NCBI GenBank assembly: GCA_036389695.1 | Contig: DASVWG010000351.1 | Span: 1-5,829 of the forward strand | Direction: 5' to 3' | Source: JALZHR01 sp036389695 | Lineage (GTDB): Bacteria; Acidobacteriota; Blastocatellia; Pyrinomonadales; Pyrinomonadaceae | DNA length: 5,829 bases | Part shown: piece after piece, positions 1 through 5,544 of the stretch | Position numbering within the stretch: the stretch's first letter is position 1 | Layout of the letters: each line of letters starts with the position of its first letter | The notes under the pieces: generated by a model | What the model saw: only the letters and a program-made list of their open reading frames with translations | What the model was told of the DNA's origin: nothing | Databases searched by the model: none | Position numbers and translations under genes: made by a program

Positions 1-12
1 TAATCACTTAAA

Positions 13-33
13 ACTCATAATTCATAATTCAAA
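13..33. repeat. Partial heptamer array after the oppB stop
   Basis: On the plus strand the units ACTCATA (13-19), ATTCATA (20-26) and ATTCAAA (27-33) lie next to the oppB stop codon (35-37), separated by one base. In the transcribed direction this gives TGA three times at 7-base spacing just after the TAA. It looks like the gene-end arm of a fourth heptamer inverted repeat whose partner lies beyond the left edge. Confidence 0.6.
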
Positions 34-34
34 A

Positions 35-976
35 TTATTCTTCCTTCACCAGCGTCACGCGCGGGTCAGCCAGCGCGTAGAGCAAGTCGGTTATCAGATA
101 TGCCAGGCTGATAACCAGCGTCCAGACGAGCGTGGTCGCCATAATCATCGGGTAATCGCGGCTGCCGATTGCCGTCACGAAATAAAAACCGATGCCCGGA
201 ATGCGAAAGATGCTCTCGACGAAAAACGAGCCGACGATTAAGCCCGCGGCGAGCGGTCCGCCGACCGTTAATAGCGGCGTGAGCGCGTTTTTGAAAACGT
301 GGACGAACATAATTCGCCGTTGGCTCAAGCCTTTGGCGCGCGCCGTGCGGACGTAATCTGCCTGTATCGCATCCGCCATGCTCGCGCGCGTGTAGCGCTG
401 CAAAACCAGAACCGGCGCGAGCGAATTTGCCAGCACCGGCATAATCCAGTGGCGCGGCGTGCTCCAGCCGCCGGTCGGCAGCCAGCCGAGCCACGCCGAA
501 AAAACGAACTGCAGAAGAATCGCGAAAACAAAGCTCGGCATCACGAGACAGAAAACGGAAGTTCCCGTGCCGAAATAATCCCAAAATGAATTAGGCTTTA
601 TCGCCGACGCGATGCCCAGACCGACGCCGACCAGAACGGAAAAAACGAAAGTTAAAATTCCGAGCTGGAGCGAATAAATCCATTGGTCCTGGAAAATCCC
701 GACGACCGTGCGGCTCGGATAAGTCATCGAATAACCGAAATCCAGCGTCGCGGCGTTGCGCATAAACAGCGCGTATTGCTTCCAGACCGGCTCGTTCAAA
801 CCGTATTTTTCGTTAAGCTGGCGCTTGATGTTTTCGGGAATCGCCTGCTGTTTTTCGAGCGCGAGCGCGTCGAAAGGTCCGCCCGGAACCGTGTGCATCA
901 AGGCAAAGGTTAAAGCGGAAACAATCAGCAAAACGCCGACGAGTCCGGCGATTCTTAAAAGTATGTAACGCAGCAT
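35..976 (-). CDS. oppB: Oligopeptide/dipeptide ABC transporter permease, OppB/DppB type
   Basis: This 313-residue inner-membrane permease would form the translocation channel with an OppC-type partner. The N-terminal helix spans about residues 9-29 and ends in the family block H-T-V-P-G-G-P-F-D. A periplasmic segment follows, with Y-G-L-N-E-P and L-D-F-G-Y-S-M (78-84). Further membrane segments lie at about 102-124, 139-163, 183-194 (short), 234-255 and 277-301. The cytoplasmic EAA loop that docks onto the ATPases is at about 208-225 (Y-V-R-T-A-R-A-K-G-L-S-Q-R-R). The ending Y-A-L-A-D-P-R-V is the usual OppB C-terminus. Length is normal. It is separated from oppD/oppF by three unrelated genes, and its 143-base leader is mostly a nested inverted repeat with no Shine-Dalgarno, so expression probably depends on transcription and translation arriving from upstream. 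The TAA stop at 35-37 is followed at once by GAATTAT heptamers. Confidence 0.95.
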   Translation of the reverse strand: MLRYILLRIAGLVGVLLIVSALTFALMHTVPGGPFDALALEKQQAIPENIKRQLNEKYGLNEPVWKQYALFMRNAATLDFGYSMTYPSRTVVGIFQDQWIYSLQLGILTFVFSVLVGVGLGIASAIKPNSFWDYFGTGTSVFCLVMPSFVFAILLQFVFSAWLGWLPTGGWSTPRHWIMPVLANSLAPVLVLQRYTRASMADAIQADYVRTARAKGLSQRRIMFVHVFKNALTPLLTVGGPLAAGLIVGSFFVESIFRIPGIGFYFVTAIGSRDYPMIMATTLVWTLVISLAYLITDLLYALADPRVTLVKEE

Positions 977-985
977 AGTTTAATC

Positions 986-1128
986 GAGGGATGAAGGATG
1001 AGGGATGAAAAAGTGTTGAGTTTTAAATGTTGAATTTTGAATGATTGGTTGAATATCAAATTCAAAACTCAACATTCAGCATTGAAAACTTTCTTTGTTC
1101 ATCCTTCATCCCTCATCCTTCATCCCTC
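986..1128. repeat. Nested heptamer inverted repeat (24-bp perfect outer arms) between the acetyltransferase and oppB
   Basis: The outer arms are 986-1009 (GAGGGAT, GAAGGAT, GAGGGAT, GAA) and 1105-1128, a perfect 24-bp inverted match. On the right the units CATCCTT/CATCCCT alternate four times over 1100-1127. Nested inside, 1026-1042 and 1060-1076 form a second 17-base inverted repeat with one mismatch and a 17-base loop; it too has a loose 7-base rhythm (TGTTGAG, TTTTAAA, TGTTGAA, TTTTGAA). The right outer arm covers the acetyltransferase stop at 1120-1122. The left arm ends 9 bases before the oppB start at 976. No U-tract is present. Confidence 0.93.
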
Positions 1129-1644
1129 ACCCCTTTTGAAGTCTCGCGCAAAGAATTTGATTTCTTCCTCGTCGCCGGGCATTTTAATCATTCGCTCGAA
1201 ATGCATTCCGAGCTTTTCGAGCACTTTTATCGAGCCGCGATTGCCGGGCGAAACTATCGCGGCGATTCGTTTCAGCCCGAGCGCGTTTTGCGCGTAATCC
1301 ATGACGGCGGAAGCCGATTCAAAGGCGTAGCCTTTCGACCAGAACCGCTCTAAAAAAGCGAAGCCGATGTCGACGTCTTCCAGCGCATCGCGCTTGACCA
1401 GCCCGCACATTCCGGCTGACGCGCCCGTCTCTTTCAGCTCGACCAGATACAAGCCGAAACCGAATCGCTCGTAGCTGGCAGCCAGCCGGTCGGCGATAAA
1501 CCGGCGCGCGTCGTCAAGCGTTCTGACGCCTCGGTCGCCGATGTTTTGTATCCAGCCCGGCTCGTTGACGAGTCTGAAGACAAACTCCGCGTCATCTTCG
1601 GCAAATAGCCGCAGCGACAATCTTTCCGTTTCAATAATTTTCAT
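1120..1644 (-). CDS. GNAT N-acetyltransferase, RimJ/RimL (Acetyltransf_3) type
   Basis: From the chosen start this is 174 residues, opening with M-K-I-I-E-T-E-R-L-S-L-R-L-F, the usual T-E-R-L-x-L-R start of RimJ/RimL-type acetyltransferases. The D-I-G-F-A-F-L-E-R-F-W-S-K-G-Y-A region is the acetyl-CoA-binding segment, and N-R-G-S-I-K-V-L-E-K-L-G-M-H-F-E is the classic C-terminal N-x-x-S-x-x-[VL]-L-E-K-x-G motif. Members acetylate protein N-termini or small amines; the substrate here is unknown. An in-frame ATG at 1657-1659 would add five residues and overlap the preceding stop by eight bases (ATGTGTGA). I prefer 1644 because it matches the family start, but the other could be used through translational coupling. 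Neither has a Shine-Dalgarno. The final Glu and Gly codons and the TGA lie inside the arm of the following heptamer inverted repeat, so the repeat supplies the gene end. Confidence 0.88.
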   Translation of the reverse strand: MKIIETERLSLRLFAEDDAEFVFRLVNEPGWIQNIGDRGVRTLDDARRFIADRLAASYERFGFGLYLVELKETGASAGMCGLVKRDALEDVDIGFAFLERFWSKGYAFESASAVMDYAQNALGLKRIAAIVSPGNRGSIKVLEKLGMHFERMIKMPGDEEEIKFFARDFKRGEG

Positions 1645-1651
1645 TTTCAAG

Positions 1652-2224
1652 TCACACATCTCGATACCAGAGCAATTGAGTTTCGTTCAGGCTTTCGTCA
1701 TAAGCATATCTGTTTATTACGCCGAGCTCACAGCCCTGCCGCGCGTAAAAGCGACACGCCGGAACGTTTATGTTCTGCGTCTCGACCAGCAAACGCCGGC
1801 ATTTTCGCTCTTTTGACCATTTGAGCGTAGATGAAAACAACTGATGTCCGACGCCGCGCCGGCGATATTCGGGATGAACGCGCAAATCCCACAGGCAGGC
1901 TAAATCGCGCCAGCCTTCGAGCATATTAATTTCCGGCGAATTCCACGCTATCGCCGCGCCGCCGACACGCCGTTTGCCGTCAAAAGCCGACAAAATTCCC
2001 CAGTTGGCAATATCGAAGCGCCGCCGCCAGCTTGTCGGTCGATAATTTTCGTCCGCGTCATAATCTTTAATGTAAGGCGCGACAGATTCTTCGATAAGCT
2101 TTATGCCGCCCAAACCGCCGTCGCGCAGCTCGACGCGAAAATACGATTCGACGCCGAATGAAATCGAAACTTTCTCGTATTCGGATAATATGTCGGGCGT
2201 TTCTTCGACGATTTTAAAGGTCAT
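1652..2224 (-). CDS. GNAT N-acetyltransferase, streptothricin-acetyltransferase-like
   Basis: This 190-residue protein has the GNAT fold signature. Residues 111-126 read L-W-D-L-R-V-H-P-E-Y-R-R-R-G-V-G, beta4 followed by the acetyl-CoA pyrophosphate-binding R-x-x-G-x-G loop (R121-G126). Residues 147-160, V-E-T-Q-N-I-N-V-P-A-C-R-F-Y, and the G-x-x-L-G-x-x-N-x-Y-A-Y that follows resemble streptothricin acetyltransferases (SatA/YyaR type), where E-T-Q-N-x-N-V-x-A-C-x-F-Y is conserved. Such enzymes move acetyl from acetyl-CoA to an amino group, giving antibiotic resistance in characterised cases, but this subgroup also includes enzymes of unknown substrate, so resistance is only a hypothesis. The N-terminal 60 residues are more variable and probably shape the substrate pocket. 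The ATG at 2222-2224 has no clear Shine-Dalgarno. The 73-base gap to the upstream gene shows nothing notable. Its last eight bases can serve as an overlapping ATG for the next acetyltransferase. Confidence 0.88.
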   Translation of the reverse strand: MTFKIVEETPDILSEYEKVSISFGVESYFRVELRDGGLGGIKLIEESVAPYIKDYDADENYRPTSWRRRFDIANWGILSAFDGKRRVGGAAIAWNSPEINMLEGWRDLACLWDLRVHPEYRRRGVGHQLFSSTLKWSKERKCRRLLVETQNINVPACRFYARQGCELGVINRYAYDESLNETQLLWYRDV

Positions 2225-2297
2225 AATTCAACGGTTTTCCAAAAGTTTTACAATTTCCGTCCGTTTTTGAAAGTGATAGATGGTCAATCCGTGTAAG

Positions 2298-3203
2298 CTA
2301 TCGCGTTTCGCCCGCTGCTTCCGAGCGGTTTGGATTGTAAACTTCCGGGTCAAACGGAACAGCCGCTTTTACTATTCGCATCATTTTCTTTGAAATTTCC
2401 AGGTCGGTCGTTACGACTCGCTTCCACGTCGGGAAAACGAGATTTTCCACCCATAACCAACGATGCGCCAGCAGCGTAATATCCGGCAGCGAAAAGGTAG
2501 AGATTAATTTAAGCAATCCTCGTCTCCACATATAGCTGTAAAATTCACAATAGGTTTTTTCGTCTCTGACGAGATGCGTGGCGTCAAAATCCAGCGAAGT
2601 CGTTATTGTGAGACCTAGACCGAGCGGCAAATCGAGTTTACTGAAATGTTGTTCGACAACACCCCATTGCTCATTTTTTAAAAGTAAAAGATTTCCCTGC
2701 CAGAACATTTCCTCGGCAGCCTTCCGGTCTGCTTCCGAGCCGAGCTGCATTTTCCGGGCGCGGTCAATCAGGCGAAATCCTTCCAGCTGGAACTGCTGAC
2801 TCGAGTCGGCGTCGTCTTTTAAACCGGCTTCAACCGCCTCAATTCCTCCGTCCGGCGATTCATAAGCCAGATGCGCCCATCCGGCGTTGGCAAATACATT
2901 ATTATTCGCTTGCCTGATCGTTTCAAGGCTATTGATAATCCGGGCATCATTAAAGAGCCCGCCGGAAGTAGCGCCGGACGAGAAAGCGTCGCCGCGCAGA
3001 AAAGCGTAATCGTAAACGGCTAACAACAAGCCGATGCGAGAAGAAGCAAAGGCAGCCATTCCAGCCCATCTGAACCAGTCCGGATGCCTCTGAAACCATC
3101 TCGCATAACTTGCGTTAATTGCGGCGTTTCTGGCGCGAATACTCTCTTCGGGAGGAAGCTTGGAAAGCAATTGTTCCTGCCAGTAAGCTTTTGTTTCGTT
3201 CAT
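2298..3203 (-). CDS. Uncharacterised 301-residue protein
   Basis: I do not recognise this protein with confidence. It looks soluble and mostly helical, with no signal peptide or convincing membrane helix. Visible blocks are N-A-A-I-N-A-S-Y-A-R-W-F at residues 26-37, an R-H-P-D-W-F-R-W-A-G-M-A-A-F-A-S-S-R-I-G stretch at 39-58, N-E-Q-W-G-V-V-E-Q-H-F at 177-187 and a Trp-rich H-R-W-L-W-V-E-N at 247-254. The H-P-x-x-x-W-x-x-M-A-x-x-x-S block followed later by an N-E-Q motif faintly recalls DUF2515 (Bacillus YppC-like) proteins; this is from memory and weak. The start at 3203 is set by a strong Shine-Dalgarno; a longer form from 3287 would add 28 Cys-rich, unlikely residues. It sits between oppF and two acetyltransferases, has its own candidate promoter, and lacks flanking heptamer repeats, suggesting it is not an original part of the opp operon. 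Nothing suggests a transport role. Confidence 0.85.
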   Translation of the reverse strand: MNETKAYWQEQLLSKLPPEESIRARNAAINASYARWFQRHPDWFRWAGMAAFASSRIGLLLAVYDYAFLRGDAFSSGATSGGLFNDARIINSLETIRQANNNVFANAGWAHLAYESPDGGIEAVEAGLKDDADSSQQFQLEGFRLIDRARKMQLGSEADRKAAEEMFWQGNLLLLKNEQWGVVEQHFSKLDLPLGLGLTITTSLDFDATHLVRDEKTYCEFYSYMWRRGLLKLISTFSLPDITLLAHRWLWVENLVFPTWKRVVTTDLEISKKMMRIVKAAVPFDPEVYNPNRSEAAGETR

Positions 3204-3209
3204 CTTTAT

Positions 3210-3215
3210 CTCCTT
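3210..3215 (-). promoter_or_regulatory. Shine-Dalgarno sequence that fixes the cargo gene start
   Basis: The minus strand reads AAGGAG, then ATAAAG, then ATG at 3201-3203, so a strong ribosome binding site with a 6-base spacer to its core. It favours this ATG over the in-frame one at 3285-3287. No other start codon in the window has a comparable site, which makes this gene stand out. Confidence 0.8.
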
Positions 3216-3250
3216 TTTCAAAGACTTGAAGCATAGCTGCATTATCTGAG

Positions 3251-3329
3251 TATTTATTACCCTGCGAACGCAATGGTAATACACCAAATTTGATTATTAT
3301 TCAATATGTTTCGGCATAATATTTATTAC
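3251..3329. repeat. Pair of 10-bp direct repeats flanking the candidate promoter
   Basis: TATTTATTAC occurs exactly at 3251-3260 and again at 3320-3329, 69 bases apart and in the same orientation. One copy lies just downstream and one upstream of the candidate promoter at 3276-3304. The placement would suit an operator pair, but the sequence is AT-rich and simple, so chance is plausible. Confidence 0.3.
3276..3304 (-). promoter_or_regulatory. Candidate sigma-70-type promoter for the 301-residue cargo gene
   Basis: On the minus strand, TTGAAT (3299-3304) and TATTAC (3276-3281) are separated by 17 bases. Each matches the sigma-70 consensus at four of six positions with ideal spacing. They sit in the 180-base gap between oppF and the next gene, the longest gap here and AT-rich. 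Transcription would start near 3268, about 65 bases before the ATG. This is pattern matching only; no factor or start site is known. Confidence 0.35.
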
Positions 3330-3383
3330 GCAGCTAATTAATCGAAGTTTCCTGAGAACACAAATTAAGACACAACGAAACTT

Positions 3384-4349
3384 TTAGACGGCGAAATGAC
3401 AGGCGACTTCCTGATTTTCCGCAATCGCGCGCAGCTGCGGTTCTTCCGCCGCGCAAATTTCCTGCGCTAAACGGCAGCGCAAACGGAAGACGCAGCCCGT
3501 CGGACGCTCGGCGATGGCGTCGATTTCGCCTTTAACGTCCGTTTCAATAAAGGGCTGCGACGGGTCGGGCTCGGGAATCGCGGAAATCAGAGCCTGCGTA
3601 TACGGATGACGCGGCGCGTTTGTAATTTGCGCGCTCGCTCCGGTTTCCACCAGTCTTCCCAGATACATTACGCCGATGCGGCGGCTCATAAAAGCCGTCA
3701 CCGCGATATTGTGCGAGATAAAAAGGTAAGCCAAATTGAATTCGTCCTGCAAATCGCGCAAAAGATTCAGGATTTGCGCCTGCACGGAAACGTCCAGCGC
3801 CGAAACCGCTTCGTCGCAAATAAGAAGCGACGGGCGCAAAGCCAGCGCGCGGGCAATCCCGATGCGCTGCTGCTGCCCGCCGGAAAATTCGGACGGAAAG
3901 CGATGGCAGTCTTCGGCTGATAAACCGACGCGCTCAAGCAATCGCGCCGCTTCGGCGGCTCTTTCGCCTTTCGTGCCGACATTATGAATTTCCAGCGGCT
4001 CGCCGATGATTTGTTCGACGGAAAGACGCGCGTCGAGCGAGGCAAACGGGTCTTGAAAAATCATCTGCATTTGTTTGCGAATCGGTTTTAAGGCTCGCTC
4101 GTCCGCGTAAGTTATATCTTTGCCGTCAAAAATAATCCGCCCGCCGCTCGCTTCATACAGGCGCATAATCGTCAAAGCGAGCGTCGATTTCCCGCATCCC
4201 GATTCGCCGACCAGCCCGAGCGTTTCGCCCGCGCGCAGAAACAAATTCACGCGGTCAACCGCCACATTCGCCGTCTTTCCGCCAAAAAAACCGCGCCGCG
4301 CCGGAAAGCTTTTTGATAATTCAATTGTTTGAAGCAGTATTTCGGACAT
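3384..4349 (-). CDS. oppF: Oligopeptide/dipeptide ABC transporter ATP-binding protein, OppF/DppF type
   Basis: This 321-residue cytoplasmic ATPase is the expected partner of the upstream OppD-type protein; the two would form the nucleotide-binding dimer under the OppB/OppC channel. Motifs are Walker A G-E-S-G-C-G-K-S at 48-55, Q-loop F-Q-D-P at 98-101, signature F-S-G-G-Q-Q-Q-R at 155-162, Walker B L-L-I-C-D-E at 175-180, D-loop S-A-L-D at 183-186 and H213. The S-G-G-Q-Q-Q-R signature and V-S-A-L-D-V-S-V-Q-A-Q are typical of F subunits. Residue 214 after the switch histidine is Asn, where Asp is common, a mild variation. Cysteines 286, 292, 299 and 317 repeat the C-x5-C-x6-C-x17-C pattern of OppD. 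The 107-base gap to oppD holds the TGATAAC inverted repeat. The start at 4347-4349 has no Shine-Dalgarno sequence but fits the family N-terminus. After the stop at 3384 there is no heptamer array, unlike the other opp genes. Confidence 0.95.
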   Translation of the reverse strand: MSEILLQTIELSKSFPARRGFFGGKTANVAVDRVNLFLRAGETLGLVGESGCGKSTLALTIMRLYEASGGRIIFDGKDITYADERALKPIRKQMQMIFQDPFASLDARLSVEQIIGEPLEIHNVGTKGERAAEAARLLERVGLSAEDCHRFPSEFSGGQQQRIGIARALALRPSLLICDEAVSALDVSVQAQILNLLRDLQDEFNLAYLFISHNIAVTAFMSRRIGVMYLGRLVETGASAQITNAPRHPYTQALISAIPEPDPSQPFIETDVKGEIDAIAERPTGCVFRLRCRLAQEICAAEEPQLRAIAENQEVACHFAV

Positions 4350-4364
4350 TTTTTAATAAGTGAT

Positions 4365-4458
4365 AACTGATAACTGATAACTGATAGTGATTGGTAATAA
4401 GTATTTTCAATTGCTATTTACTTCTCAGTTATCAACTATCAGTTATCAGTTATCAGTT
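4365..4458. repeat. TGATAAC heptamer inverted repeat (24-bp perfect arms) between oppD and oppF
   Basis: The plus strand has three tandem TGATAAC units from 4361, followed by TGATAG. The stretch 4365-4388 is a perfect 24-base inverted repeat of 4435-4458, with a 46-base AT-rich loop. Bases 4457-4458 are also the first two of the three (4457-4459) that form the oppD stop codon. The other arm ends 15 bases before the oppF start codon at 4349. Read in the transcribed direction, the oppD-side arm repeats TAACTGA, giving alternating TAA and TGA stops in all frames. The far side runs into an A-rich stretch and the oppF ATG, with no U-tract. Confidence 0.93.
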
Positions 4459-5425
4459 AATTCCGCGTCAGCCAGCAGGCAGTAAATTGTCCGGCGCGAA
4501 TTTCGTTTAAAGCCGGACTTTTTTCGGCGCAGACCGGCATTCGATAAGAACAGCGCTCGTAAAATGAACATCCGATGCTGCTTTCGTGCCGTCGCGGCGG
4601 CGCGCCTTCGATGGTTCGCAATCTTTCCGGCTGCGCGCCGAGACACGGAATCGAGGCGACGAGCGCCTGCGTATACGGGTGCTGCGGCGATTTAAAAATC
4701 GTTTCGACCGGCGCGTTTTCCACGATTTTTCCCGCATACATCACGGCGACGCGGTCGGCTAATTGCGCGACGACGCCCAAATCGTGCGTGATGATGATGA
4801 CCGACATTCCGAACTCGCGTTTAAATTCGCGCAGAAGATTTAAAATCTGCGCCTGAATCGTGACGTCGAGCGCCGTCGTCGGCTCGTCGGCAATCAAAAG
4901 CGACGGCTGGCAGGCGACCGCCATCGCAATCATCACGCGCTGGCGCATTCCGCCGGAAAATTCGTGCGGATAATCGTCGATTCTTGCCCGCGCGTTTGTA
5001 ATTCCGACGCGCCGCAGCAGAAAAATCGCCTGCTCTTTCGCTTCTTTGCGCGACAAGCCGCGATGCACGCGCAGCGTTTCCATAATCTGAAATCCGACCC
5101 GCAAAACCGGATTCAGCGAAGTCATCGGGTCTTGAAAAATCATCGAAAAGCGATTGCCCAGGATTTTTTCCAGTTCTTTATCGGAAAGCTTTAATAAATC
5201 GATTTCTTCATTTTCATCACGAAAAATTACTGTGCCGCCGGAAATCTTTCCGGGCGCTTCGATGAGCCGCATAATCGAAAGCGCCGTCACGCTTTTGCCG
5301 CAGCCCGATTCGCCGACAATACCCAAAACCTCGCCTTCCTTAATCTCGAAAGACACGTCGTCAACGGCTTTCAGCGAACCGAAACGCGTCTGGAGATTTT
5401 CGACCTGAAGCAAAGTTTTAGACAT
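4457..5425 (-). CDS. oppD: Oligopeptide/dipeptide ABC transporter ATP-binding protein, OppD/DppD type
   Basis: This 322-residue cytoplasmic ATPase hydrolyses ATP to drive peptide import, normally paired with an OppF-type subunit. The ABC motifs are complete: Walker A G-E-S-G-C-G-K-S at residues 38-45, Q-loop F-Q-D-P at 97-100, signature F-S-G-G-M-R-Q-R at 156-163, Walker B L-L-I-A-D-E-P at 176-182, D-loop A-L-D at 185-187 and switch histidine H214. The S-G-G-M-R-Q-R signature and A-D-E-P-T-T-A-L-D are typical of the D subunit. The C-terminal extension carries cysteines 286, 292, 299 and 317 (C-x5-C-x6-C-x17-C), matching the Opp/Dpp C-terminal domain in which a [4Fe-4S] cluster has been described. 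Length is normal for the family. The ATG at 5423-5425 puts a standard M-S-K-T-L-L-Q-V-E-N start in place. There is no Shine-Dalgarno sequence ahead of it; the leader is heptamer repeats. Whether the substrate is a dipeptide or a longer peptide cannot be read from the ATPase. Confidence 0.95.
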   Translation of the reverse strand: MSKTLLQVENLQTRFGSLKAVDDVSFEIKEGEVLGIVGESGCGKSVTALSIMRLIEAPGKISGGTVIFRDENEEIDLLKLSDKELEKILGNRFSMIFQDPMTSLNPVLRVGFQIMETLRVHRGLSRKEAKEQAIFLLRRVGITNARARIDDYPHEFSGGMRQRVMIAMAVACQPSLLIADEPTTALDVTIQAQILNLLREFKREFGMSVIIITHDLGVVAQLADRVAVMYAGKIVENAPVETIFKSPQHPYTQALVASIPCLGAQPERLRTIEGAPPRRHESSIGCSFYERCSYRMPVCAEKSPALNEIRAGQFTACWLTRN

Positions 5426-5432
5426 AAGATTA

Positions 5433-5544
5433 GCGAATCGTGAATCGTAAATCGTGAACAGTGAATCGTAAATCGTAAATCGTGAACAGTGAATCGTGAA
5501 TCGAAACAGAAAATCTCTTTATCGATTCACGATTCACTGTTCAC
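5433..5544. repeat. Heptamer array and 23-bp perfect inverted repeat between the binding protein and oppD
   Basis: Ten consecutive 7-base units fill 5433-5502 on the plus strand. One is GCGAATC; the others are A=GTGAATC, B=GTAAATC and C=GTGAACA, in the order A B C A B B C A A from 5440. The last three units plus two bases (5482-5504) are perfectly inverted at 5522-5544, giving 23-bp arms and a 17-base loop. The right arm reaches the stop codon of the binding protein. The left array ends 7 bases before the oppD ATG. An alternative register, with the copy at 5454-5474, differs from the arm by one transition. No U-tract follows in the transcribed direction, so this is not a typical terminator. 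Confidence 0.93.

Noticed and set aside
66..584. Long minus-strand reading frame inside oppB
   Set aside because: It is Arg/Ala-rich and low in complexity, lies wholly within oppB in another frame, and shows no family motif; it reflects GC-rich codon bias.
986..1128. Terminal inverted repeats of an insertion sequence or MITE
   Set aside because: There is no transposase, no target-site duplication was seen, and the arms at the three junctions have unrelated sequences, which a transposon family would not show.
3204..3287. N-terminal extension of the 301-residue protein from the in-frame ATG at 3287
   Set aside because: The extra 28 residues look like untranslated leader (Cys-rich, unlike the rest), cover the strong Shine-Dalgarno, and start without any ribosome site.
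3544..3920. Antisense or alternative-frame genes within oppF and oppD
   Set aside because: These frames overlap complete ABC ATPase motifs and encode Arg/Ser/Ala-rich sequence with no domain; the ATPase frames explain the region fully.
4389..4434. Promoter inside the loop of the oppD/oppF hairpin
   Set aside because: A TTGAAA on the minus strand has no acceptable -10 at 16-18 bases (CTATCA at 17), so there is no support beyond AT richness.
4365..4458. Rho-independent terminator at the oppD/oppF hairpin (and likewise at the other two)
   Set aside because: None of the palindromes is followed by a run of U in the transcribed direction, the arms are not GC-rich (except partly at 986-1128), and the loops are long (17-46 bases).
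5433..5502. CRISPR array
   Set aside because: The units are 7 bases and directly contiguous, with no spacers; no cas genes are present.
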